Below are positions 24,261 to 31,681 of a DNA stretch of 64,000 nucleotides, one piece after another (the stretch's first letter is position 1; every line of letters begins with the position of its first letter). Source of the DNA: Cellulomonas sp. GTDB taxonomy: Bacteria > Actinomycetota > Actinomycetes > Actinomycetales > Cellulomonadaceae. Under the pieces are notes generated by a model. It saw only the letters and a list, made by a program, of their open reading frames with translations, was not told where the DNA came from and made no database searches. The stretch covers positions 1-64,000 of the forward strand of contig NZ_JADGMY010000036.1 of assembly GCF_015234515.1 (NCBI RefSeq), read 5' to 3'. A program made the translations under genes and the position numbers.

Positions 24261-25222
24261 GCGGTGCGCTCGAGCGCGTCGGCGAACCACGCGACCGTGC
24301 GTCCCAGGCCGTCCTCCCAGGGGACCTCGGGAGCCCAGCCGAGGGCCTCGCGGGCCAGCGCCGTGTCCGGCCGGCGGACCTCGGGGTCGTCGACAGGACG
24401 GTCGACGAAGGTGATGGCCGACCCGGACCCCGTGGCGGCCACGACGTCCTCGGCGATGCGCCGCACGCTCAGCTCCGTCGGGTTGCCGATGTTGACGGGC
24501 CCGGGGTGGTGGCTGTCCGCGAGCGCGAGGATGCCGCGCACGAGGTCGTCGACGTAGCACACGGACCGCGTCTGGGAGCCGTCACCCGCGACGGTCAGGG
24601 GCTCGCCGGCAAGCGCCTGGCGGATGAACGTGGGGATCGCGCGGCCGTCGAAGGGGCGCATCCGGGGGCCGTAGGTGTTGAAGATGCGCACGATCGCCGT
24701 GTCGACGCCGTGCGTCGCGCGGTAGGCGGTGGTGATGGCCTCGGCGTAGCGCTTGGCCTCGTCGTAGACCCCGCGGGGTCCGACCGGGTTGACGTTGCCC
24801 CAGTACGTCTCGGGCTGCGGGTGGACGAGCGGGTCCCCGTAGACCTCGGAGGTCGAGGCCAGGACGAACCGCGCGCCCTTCTCCATGGCCAGCCCCAGCG
24901 CGTGGCCGGTGCCGATGGCGCCGACCTTCAGCGTGTGGATGGGCAGCTGGAGGTAGTCCAGCGGGGACGCGGGCGACGCGAAGTGCAGGACGAGGTCCAC
25001 CTCGCCGGGCACGTGCACGAAGTCCGTGACGTCGCACCGCTGGAGCCGGAAGCGCGGCGACTCCGTGAGGTGCGCGACGTTGGCGGGCGTGCCCGTCAGG
25101 AAGTTGTCGAGCGCGACCACGTGCGCGCCGCGTCCGACGAGCTCGGTGCACAGGTGGCTGCCGAGGAACCCGGCTCCTCCGGTGACGACGACTCGACCCG
25201 CAGTGACCTGGCTGCCGGGCAT
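24257..25222 (-). CDS. UDP-glucuronate decarboxylase-like NAD-dependent epimerase
   Basis: A 321-residue extended SDR closely matching UDP-xylose synthase (UXS), which decarboxylates UDP-glucuronate to UDP-xylose. Motifs are TGGAGFLGSHLC, LHFASPASPLDYLQLPIHT, STSEVYGDPLVHPQ, the catalytic YDEAKRYAEA, RIFNTYGPRM and GDGSQTRSVCYVDDL. GGAGGTGCGC precedes the ATG at 25222. It converges on the heptose operon and probably supplies a UDP-pentose or related donor for the same glycan (inference). Other UDP-sugar epimerases are possible, but the ASPASP and WGNVNP motifs favour UXS. Confidence 0.88.
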   Translation of the reverse strand: MPGSQVTAGRVVVTGGAGFLGSHLCTELVGRGAHVVALDNFLTGTPANVAHLTESPRFRLQRCDVTDFVHVPGEVDLVLHFASPASPLDYLQLPIHTLKVGAIGTGHALGLAMEKGARFVLASTSEVYGDPLVHPQPETYWGNVNPVGPRGVYDEAKRYAEAITTAYRATHGVDTAIVRIFNTYGPRMRPFDGRAIPTFIRQALAGEPLTVAGDGSQTRSVCYVDDLVRGILALADSHHPGPVNIGNPTELSVRRIAEDVVAATGSGSAITFVDRPVDDPEVRRPDTALAREALGWAPEVPWEDGLGRTVAWFADALERTA

Positions 25223-25397
25223 GCGCACCTCCGACGTGGTCCACGCGCGCCGGCACGGTCCAGGCCCGCAGGTGCGTGGTGGGAGACGACGATCCCACGA
25301 GGGGCCGGACCCCACCACCGCACGACGACCCCGGAACGGTCGCACGCGCGGCGGCGTCAGCGACGAGGAGGCGCAGGACGCGTGGCCTCCGCGCTGC

Positions 25398-26132
25398 TCA
25401 CGCTTCCGCGGACACCACGGGCGACCACGTCGCCGACGCCTGCGCGGTGACCGCGTCGTACCGGTCCAGCACGATCGTCGCGAGTCGCGGATCAGGGGCC
25501 AGCGCGTCCGTCACGACGTCGGCACCCGCCTCCAGCACCCGGTCGAGGAAGAACCCGGGCGCGAGCAGGTACGACGCGACCACGACACGCCCGCCCGGGG
25601 CCAGGTCGGTACGTGCCGCGGCGACGGCCTCCGCGACGCGCGGGTGCGCGCCCGCGCCGTAGCCGACGGTGACCGGCCGCGCCAGGTGCGCCGCGAGCGC
25701 GGCGACCACGAGCCGGACCGCGTCGGCCGCCTCCGGGTCGGTCGAGCCGGCCGCGGCCAGCACGACGGCGTCGTCCGGCGCCAGCCCGACCGCGGCCAGC
25801 CGGTCCGCGAGGATCTCGACGAGCAGCGGGTCGGGACCCAGCGGGCGCGCCGCAGCCGCGCCCGGCCGGTCGACCGCCCCGTGGATGTCGACCTTGACGT
25901 GGAACCCCACCGACAGCAGCAGCGGCACCACGACGGCGGGTGCGGACCCGACGGCTCCCGCCACGACGGCGTCGACCTCGGGCTGCTGCACGTCGACGAA
26001 CGCCTCGCGCACGTCCAGGTCGGGACGCGCCAGCGCGACGTCCGCGAGGATCGACGCGATCGCCGCGCGTCCCGGGACGCTGTCGGTGCCGTGCGAGCAG
26101 CCCACCAGGACGGGCGCCGGGGTGGACGTCAT
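25398..26132 (-). CDS. Sirohydrochlorin chelatase-like protein (CbiX/SirB family)
   Basis: A 244-residue member of the CbiX/SirB family, which inserts metal into sirohydrochlorin. The first motif LVGCSHGTDSVPGRAAI carries the metal-binding His, then VPLLLSVGFHVKVDI holds the second conserved His region; two homologous halves are apparent (GCSHGT... and LAAAGSTDPEA...). It ends the operon nirB-nirD-cysG-nnaR-like, so ferrochelation to siroheme for NirB is the likely role. ATG overlaps the upstream stop (ATGA); the longer open frame upstream is not coding. Confidence 0.87.
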   Translation of the reverse strand: MTSTPAPVLVGCSHGTDSVPGRAAIASILADVALARPDLDVREAFVDVQQPEVDAVVAGAVGSAPAVVVPLLLSVGFHVKVDIHGAVDRPGAAAARPLGPDPLLVEILADRLAAVGLAPDDAVVLAAAGSTDPEAADAVRLVVAALAAHLARPVTVGYGAGAHPRVAEAVAAARTDLAPGGRVVVASYLLAPGFFLDRVLEAGADVVTDALAPDPRLATIVLDRYDAVTAQASATWSPVVSAEA

Positions 26133-27250
26133 GACTGCTCCTGGAGCTCGATCCGGTAGCCGCGCTTGACCACCGTGCGGATGAGCGCGCGGCTTCCGGT
26201 GGCGTCCCGCAGCCGGGCGATCGCGACCTCGGCCGCGTGCGGGTCGGACGATACCCCCGGCAGCGCCGCGAGCACACGGTCGCGCGGCACCACCGAGCCG
26301 CGCGCGTGCGCGAGCAGCCGCAGCACCTCCAGGCCCGTGCGGGATAGCGGCAGGACCCGGCCGTCGAGCACCGCCGCGCCGCGGCGGACCCGCAGCGGGC
26401 CCGCCACCGTGTCGAGCGCCTCGATGCCCCCGTAGTGCGTCACGACGGCCCGCACGAGCGACCCGAGCCGCCCCCGGTCCGGCACGAGCGGGTCGATCCC
26501 CGCCTCGACCAGCGGCCTGGCCGTCACCGGTCCCACGGCCGCGAACACGACACCCCCCGACGCGTGCCGGCGCACGACGCCGTCGAGCACGCCCGCCTCC
26601 TGCGCCGCCGCCACCCACGCGGCGGCGCCCGGCGCGGACGTGAACACGACGGTGTCGATCTCGCCGTCCGCGACCGCACGCGCCGACTCCCGGACCAGCG
26701 CGGGGTCCGGCGGCGGGCCCCAGCGGTACACGACGACGCTGCGCACCCGGGCACCGGCGAGCGCGAACGCCTCGTCGAGCCCGTCCCCGCCGGCGCCGTG
26801 GTGCTGGATGACGATGTCGCGGCCGGCGACGCCCTCGTCCAGGAGCGTCTCGCCGATCTCGGCGCTCGTCTCCGACTCCGCGACCCAGTCGGCGCTCAGC
26901 CCGGCGGCCTGGATCGCGCCGCGCGCCTTGGGCCCGCGCGCGACGATGCGGGTGGCGCCGAGGACCGCGAGCAGGCGGTCGGCGACGCCCGCGGCGTCGG
27001 CGGCCTCGATCCAGCCACGGAACCCGATGCCCGTGGTCACGACGACCGTGTCCGGCGGGTCGGCCAGCAGGTCGCGCGTGCGCTCGAGGAGCAGCGCGTC
27101 GTCGGTGTGCGGCACCATGCCGAGCGCGGGCGCGTGCCGCACGGTCGCACCGCGGCGCTCGAGGGCGGCGCTCAGCTCGGAGGCCCGGCGGTCGGCGGTG
27201 ACGAGCACGACGCAGCCGGCCAGCGTCTGGTCGATCATCTGCCCCGTCAC
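26129..27250 (-). CDS. nnaR: Uroporphyrinogen-III synthase domain fused to winged-helix DNA-binding domain (NnaR-like)
   Basis: A 373-residue protein. Residues about 5-265 are a HemD-type uroporphyrinogen-III synthase fold (VVLVTADRRASELSAALERRG; VFTSAPGAAAWVAAA; AVGPVTARPLVEAG). Residues about 276-370 are an OmpR-type winged helix (PLSRTGLEVLRLLAHARG, VPRDRVLAAL, VAIARLRDATGSRALIRTVVKRGYRI). This architecture is that of NnaR of Streptomyces coelicolor, a regulator that works with GlnR on nitrate/nitrite genes; whether it retains synthase activity is unclear. GTGA overlap with cysG and ATGA overlap with the chelatase gene. A likely regulator of nirB and narK, whose promoters share a motif here (inference). 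Confidence 0.85.
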   Translation of the reverse strand: MTGQMIDQTLAGCVVLVTADRRASELSAALERRGATVRHAPALGMVPHTDDALLLERTRDLLADPPDTVVVTTGIGFRGWIEAADAAGVADRLLAVLGATRIVARGPKARGAIQAAGLSADWVAESETSAEIGETLLDEGVAGRDIVIQHHGAGGDGLDEAFALAGARVRSVVVYRWGPPPDPALVRESARAVADGEIDTVVFTSAPGAAAWVAAAQEAGVLDGVVRRHASGGVVFAAVGPVTARPLVEAGIDPLVPDRGRLGSLVRAVVTHYGGIEALDTVAGPLRVRRGAAVLDGRVLPLSRTGLEVLRLLAHARGSVVPRDRVLAALPGVSSDPHAAEVAIARLRDATGSRALIRTVVKRGYRIELQEQS

Positions 27251-28515
27251 GCGCCCATTGTCGCCGGGTCCGGGGCCAGGTCGTCCACGGGCTCGCCCTG
27301 CGGGACGTCGAGGAGGCCCGGACGGGCGACCTCGCCGATCACGACGACGGCCGGCGAGCGCACCCCGCGCGCGCCGCACAGCGCCGCGACCTCGTGGAGC
27401 GGGCCCCGCGTCACGCGCTGGTCGGGCAGGGTCGCCTGCTCGACGACGGCCACGGGGACGTCGGGGTCGACACCGCCGGTCAAGGCGTCACGGACGAGCC
27501 CGGGCAGCGCCGCGACCCCCATCAGCACGACGACGGTGCACGAGCGGTCGCGCAGGCCGGTCAGCGCGACGGCGGACCACCCGTCGGTCCCGTTCATGAC
27601 GTGCACGGCGCCGACGACGCCCCGGTGGGTCAGGGGGATCCCGGCGGCCGCGGCCGCCGCGAACGCGCTGCTGACGCCGGGGACGACCGTGACGGGGACA
27701 CCCGCCGCACGGCACGCGGCGACCTCCTCCCCGCCACGGCCGTACACGAACGGGTCCCCGCCCTTGAGCCGCACGACCAGACGCCCGCGCTGCGCGTGCT
27801 CGACCAGGATGCGGTTGATCTCGTCCTGCGGCACCGGGTGGTGACCGGGCGACTTGCCGACGTCGACGACCTCGACGTCGGCGGGCAGCTCGGCGAGCAC
27901 GTCGGTGGGGCCCAGCCGGTCGGCGACGACGACGTCGGCCTCGGCGAGCGCGCGCCGCCCCGCGACCGTCAGCAGCCCGACGTCCCCGGGCCCGCCGCCG
28001 ACCAGGACGACGCGGCCGCGGTCCGCCGCCGCACGCCGGCGCCGCAGGTCGACGTCACCGGCCCGCAGGTGCGCCGCCAGCCGGTCGCGCACCTGCACGG
28101 TGCGACGGGGGTCGGCGCCCGTCGTCGACACGACGCCCACCAGGACGTCGCCGGCGCGCGTCGTCGCTGGCGTGCGCGCGGTCCCGGCCGCGGGCCGGCG
28201 CGGCCCGCCCGCGTCCACGCAGAAGACCCGCCGCGCGGTCGCCCACGCGACGACCGCGGCGTCGGTGGCGCGCTCGCCCGTCGCCGTGTGGACCAACCAC
28301 ACGTCGTCGAGGTCGGCCTCGACCACCTCGCGATCCGACCAGCGGGCACGGCCGGCGACCACCAGGTCCGCCAGCGGCTCGCACACGTGCGGCGCGACGA
28401 CGTGGACGCGGGCGCCCTCGTCCGCGAGCGCCTCGGCACGCCGGGCCGCGACCGGTCCCCCACCGACCACGAGCACGGGCCGGTCGGTGAGCTCGACACC
28501 CAGCAGCGCGGTCAC
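27247..28515 (-). CDS. cysG: Uroporphyrinogen-III C-methyltransferase with siroheme-synthase N-domain (CysG-like)
   Basis: A 422-residue protein. Residues 1-150 form the precorrin-2 dehydrogenase domain (VLVVGGGPVAARRAEAL, then a degenerate dimerisation region). Residues about 165-420 are the SAM-dependent methyltransferase (VVLVGGGPGDVGLLTVAGRRAL, VVADRLGPTDVLAEL, RLKGGDPFVYGRGGEE, VPGVSSAFAAAAAAGIPLTHRG). It turns uroporphyrinogen III into precorrin-2 and oxidises it to sirohydrochlorin; iron insertion is probably done by the CbiX-like protein. GTGA overlap with nirD. Confidence 0.9.
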   Translation of the reverse strand: MTALLGVELTDRPVLVVGGGPVAARRAEALADEGARVHVVAPHVCEPLADLVVAGRARWSDREVVEADLDDVWLVHTATGERATDAAVVAWATARRVFCVDAGGPRRPAAGTARTPATTRAGDVLVGVVSTTGADPRRTVQVRDRLAAHLRAGDVDLRRRRAAADRGRVVLVGGGPGDVGLLTVAGRRALAEADVVVADRLGPTDVLAELPADVEVVDVGKSPGHHPVPQDEINRILVEHAQRGRLVVRLKGGDPFVYGRGGEEVAACRAAGVPVTVVPGVSSAFAAAAAAGIPLTHRGVVGAVHVMNGTDGWSAVALTGLRDRSCTVVVLMGVAALPGLVRDALTGGVDPDVPVAVVEQATLPDQRVTRGPLHEVAALCGARGVRSPAVVVIGEVARPGLLDVPQGEPVDDLAPDPATMGA

Positions 28516-28931
28516 GCGGCGCCCCCGCCGACGGCGACCCGCACGTCCCCGTCGGCCACCTGCACCGTCCAGGTGCGCAGGTCCGCCGCGTGGCCCGCGA
28601 CCGGCTGCTTGCCGGCGGCGTCGAGGCACGCGCCGGTCCGCAGGTCGAACACCTGCTTGTGCATGGGCGAGGCGACCGTGGGCACGTCCTGCCCGTCGAC
28701 CCGCCGCGTGCCGACGATGCCGCGCGCCAGGACGTGCGCGTCGCTGAACGGGTCGTGGTGCTGCACGGCGAGCACGGTGTCGTCGAGCAGCCGGAACAGG
28801 GCGACCTGCGTGAGCACGGGTGCGCCGGCGACCTCGTCGGGCACGAGGGCGGCGGCACCGCGCTCGCGCGCGAGGTCGTCCAACCGGCACACGGTGAGCC
28901 ACGTCGTGGCACGTTCGTCGAGCGTCGTCAT
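28512..28931 (-). CDS. nirD: Nitrite reductase small subunit
   Basis: A 139-residue NirD, the small subunit of assimilatory NAD(P)H-nitrite reductase. It has the Rieske-like fold pattern (TVCRLDDLARERGAAALV; VALFRLLDDTVLAVQHHDPFSDA; SPMHKQVFDLRTGACL) but, as in many NirD proteins, the Cys/His cluster ligands are not all present, so it need not bind iron-sulfur. ATGA overlap with nirB shows coupled translation and a 1:1 complex. Cytoplasmic. Confidence 0.93.
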   Translation of the reverse strand: MTTLDERATTWLTVCRLDDLARERGAAALVPDEVAGAPVLTQVALFRLLDDTVLAVQHHDPFSDAHVLARGIVGTRRVDGQDVPTVASPMHKQVFDLRTGACLDAAGKQPVAGHAADLRTWTVQVADGDVRVAVGGGAA

Positions 28932-31486
28932 GACCGGACCTCCAGGGTGGTGCCGGCGACGAGCACGGCGCGCTCGTCGGCGGAGGCGGGACGCACCTGG
29001 CCGCGCTCGGGCACGTACGCCAGGGACGGGTCGGGGACGTCGGGCGCGTTGACGAACGAGGCGAACCGCTTGAGCTTCTCCGGGTCGTCGAGCGTCGCGC
29101 GCCACTCGTCCTCGTAGTCCTCGACGTGCCGCGCCATCTGCTCGTCGAGGTCGGCGCAGATGCCCAGGGAGTCGTCCAGGACTACCGCCCGCACGCCGTC
29201 CAGGCCGCCCTCGACCTCCTCGATCCAGGGGGCGGTGCGCTGCAGCCGGTCGGCGGTGCGCACGTAGTACAGCAGGAAGCGGTCGATCGTCCGCACGAGC
29301 GTCTCGGTGTCCAGGTCCTCCGCGAGCAGCCGGGCGTGCCGCGGCGTGAACCCGCCGTTCCCCCCGACGTACACGTTCCAGCCCTTGTCGGTGGCGATGA
29401 CCCCGACGTCCTTGCCGCGGGCCTCGGCACACTCCCGTGCGCACCCCGAGACGCCCAGCTTGATCTTGTGCGGCGAGCGCAGGCCCCGGTAGCGCAGCTC
29501 GAGCATCACGGCCAGCGCGACGGAGTCCTGCACCCCGAACCGGCACCACGTCGACCCGACGCACGACTTCACGGTCCGCAGCGACTTGCCGTACGCGTGC
29601 CCGGACTCGAAGCCGGCGTCGACGAGCCGGCGCCAGATCAGCGGGAGCTGGTCGATGCGCGCCCCGAACATGTCGACGCGCTGACCGCCGGTGATCTTGG
29701 TGTACAGACCGAAGTCGCGCGCGACCTCGCCGACCGCGATGAGCCCCTCGGGGGTCACCTCGCCGCCCGCCATGCGCGGCACGACCGAGTACGAGCCGTC
29801 CTTCTGCAGGTTCGCCATCACGTGGTCGTTGGTGTCCTGGAGCGTCGCCCGCTCACCGTCGAGGACGTGCGCCGGGGCGGTCGTCGCGAGGACGGACGCG
29901 ACGACGGGGCGGCAGATGTCGCACCCGCGCCCGTGCGTGCCGAACCGCTCGACGACCTCGGTGAACGTGCGCAGGCCCGCGACCCGGACGGCGTCGTACA
30001 GCTGCGCGCGCGACAGGGTGAAGTGCTCGCACAGCGCGCTGCTGACGGTGACGCCGAGCTTGCCGAGCTCGGTGGCCATGAGCTTCTTCACCAGCGGCAG
30101 GCACGACCCGCAGCTGGTGCCGGCACGGGTGCACGCCTTGACGGCGCCGAGGTCGTGGCAGCCGTCCTCGGCGACCGCGTGCCGGATCGCACCGGCGGAG
30201 ACGTTGTTGCACGAGCAGACGCTCGCGTCGTCGGGCAGCTCGAGGTCCGGTGCACCCGCGCCCCCCTCCGGCAGCAGGAACGCGGCGGGGTCGCCGGGCA
30301 GCTCGCGGCCGACCATGGGGCGCAGGCTCGCGTACGCCGAGGCGTCACCGACGAGCACCCCACCCAGCAGGGTCCGGGCGTCGTCGGACATGACCAGCTT
30401 CTTGTACACCCCGCCCACCGGGTCGGCCCACACGACCTCGAGCGCGCCGGGGGTGCGCGCGAACGCGTCACCGAAGCTGGCGACGTCCACCCCGGCGAGC
30501 TTGAGCTTGGTGGCCGTGTCTGCGCCCGGGTAGACCGCTCCACCGCCGAGCAGCCGGTCGACCGTCACCTCCGCCATCGTGTAGCCGGGCGCGACCAGCC
30601 CGATGCAGGCACCCTGGATGCAGGCGACCTCCCCGACCGCGGACACGTGCGGGTCGTCCGTCAGGCAGGTGTCATCGACGACCACACCGCCGCGCGGGCC
30701 GATCGGCAGCCCGCAGTCGCGGCCCAGCTCGTCGCGCGGCCGCACGCCGGCCGCCACCACGACGACGTCCGCGTCGAGGCGCGTGCCGTCGGCCAGCTCG
30801 ACCCGGCCGACGCCGCCGCGACGGTGCGGCACCACCCGCGTCGTCCTCGACTGGGTCCGCACGCCGATGCCGAGGCGGTTGACCAGGCGGCGCAACGCCT
30901 CACCGCCGCCGAGGTCGACCTGGGCGGACATCAGGTGCGTGTCGACCTGCAGCACCGTGGGCCGCGCGCCGAGGGCGTCGAGCGCGCCCGCCGCCTCCAG
31001 ACCGAGCAGCCCACCGCCGAGCACGACGCCGCGGACGGACCGCTCCTGCGCGAGCTGGGTGACGTAGCCCCGCAGCGAGGCGACGTCGTCGAGCGTGCGG
31101 TACACGAACACGCCGTCGAGGTCCGCACCCTCCATCGGCGGCACCCACGCGAACGAGCCGGTCGCCAGGACGAGGTGGTCGTAGCCGAACGTCCGGCCGG
31201 ACTGCGCCGTGACCACGCGCGCTGCCCGGTCGACCGCGACCGCCTTGTCCCCCCGCACGAGCGTCACGAGCGGGTCGTCCCACAGCGCCGGGTCCCCGAG
31301 CGCGAGGTCCTCGGGTGTACGCCCGGAGAAGTAGCTGGTCAGGGCGACGCGGTCGTACGGGCGTCGGGGCTCCTCGGCCAGGACCGTGACCCGCCAGGCC
31401 CCGGTGGTGTCGCGGTCGCGCAGCGCCTCGACGAGGCGTTGCGCCACCATGCCGCCGCCGACGACGACGAGGTGACGGGGGTCCAT
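28928..31486 (-). CDS. nirB: Nitrite reductase large subunit (NADH, siroheme)
   Basis: An 852-residue NirB that reduces nitrite to ammonium in the cytoplasm using NAD(P)H, FAD, iron-sulfur and siroheme. An N-terminal FAD/NAD domain (VVGGGMVAQRLVEAL; GGGLLGLEAAGALDALG) is followed by a BFD-type [2Fe-2S] region (VCSCNNVSAG near 421 and TSCGSC) and a nitrite/sulfite-reductase half with the siroheme/4Fe-4S ligands CVGSTWC near 642 and CARECAEARG near 682. AGGAGG precedes the ATG. It heads the operon nirB-nirD-cysG-nnaR-sirB, which makes both the enzyme and its cofactor. The promoter region has a motif shared with narK. Confidence 0.96.
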   Translation of the reverse strand: MDPRHLVVVGGGMVAQRLVEALRDRDTTGAWRVTVLAEEPRRPYDRVALTSYFSGRTPEDLALGDPALWDDPLVTLVRGDKAVAVDRAARVVTAQSGRTFGYDHLVLATGSFAWVPPMEGADLDGVFVYRTLDDVASLRGYVTQLAQERSVRGVVLGGGLLGLEAAGALDALGARPTVLQVDTHLMSAQVDLGGGEALRRLVNRLGIGVRTQSRTTRVVPHRRGGVGRVELADGTRLDADVVVVAAGVRPRDELGRDCGLPIGPRGGVVVDDTCLTDDPHVSAVGEVACIQGACIGLVAPGYTMAEVTVDRLLGGGAVYPGADTATKLKLAGVDVASFGDAFARTPGALEVVWADPVGGVYKKLVMSDDARTLLGGVLVGDASAYASLRPMVGRELPGDPAAFLLPEGGAGAPDLELPDDASVCSCNNVSAGAIRHAVAEDGCHDLGAVKACTRAGTSCGSCLPLVKKLMATELGKLGVTVSSALCEHFTLSRAQLYDAVRVAGLRTFTEVVERFGTHGRGCDICRPVVASVLATTAPAHVLDGERATLQDTNDHVMANLQKDGSYSVVPRMAGGEVTPEGLIAVGEVARDFGLYTKITGGQRVDMFGARIDQLPLIWRRLVDAGFESGHAYGKSLRTVKSCVGSTWCRFGVQDSVALAVMLELRYRGLRSPHKIKLGVSGCARECAEARGKDVGVIATDKGWNVYVGGNGGFTPRHARLLAEDLDTETLVRTIDRFLLYYVRTADRLQRTAPWIEEVEGGLDGVRAVVLDDSLGICADLDEQMARHVEDYEDEWRATLDDPEKLKRFASFVNAPDVPDPSLAYVPERGQVRPASADERAVLVAGTTLEVRS

Positions 31487-31549
31487 GGGGCCTCCTGGTG
31501 CGATCCGGCGCGGGCCCTGCGGGCGAGCGCGGGGTGGGACGTGTCGACG

Positions 31550-31604
31550 ACGCTACGAACCGGCCGTTTCGGGCAGGCACCCGGACCCGTTTCGGCCCCG
31601 GAAC
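31550..31604 (-). promoter_or_regulatory. nirB promoter with candidate GlnR/NnaR half-sites
   Basis: On the minus strand a TAGCGT -10 lies at 31555-31550. Upstream of it, given in plus-strand sense, are GTTTC (31566-31570), GTTTC (31589-31593) and, six bases on, GGAAC (31600-31604). GTTTC-n6-GGAAC resembles the GlnR box GTnAC-n6-GnAAC with one mismatch. The two GTTTC copies sit in CCGTTTCGG 23 bp apart. The same spacing to the -10 recurs before narK. Confidence 0.55.
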
Positions 31605-31669
31605 TTTTCCCTCTCACGGGTCGCGGACCCCATGTGAGGGCCGGCCTGGCAGGGCACCGCCGCACGACC

Positions 31670-31675
31670 TAGCGT
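31670..31675 (+). promoter_or_regulatory. -10 element of a leaderless transcript (TAGCGT)
   Basis: TAGCGT ends six bases before the ATG at 31682 and no Shine-Dalgarno is present, so transcription should start at or next to the start codon. Confidence 0.6.
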
Positions 31676-31681
31676 GGCGCC

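Noticed and set aside
31609..31655. Second inverted repeat (CCCTCTCAC / GTGAGGG) in the nirB upstream region
   Set aside because: The arms do not match without a gap and the element has no counterpart at narK; too weak to list as a site.
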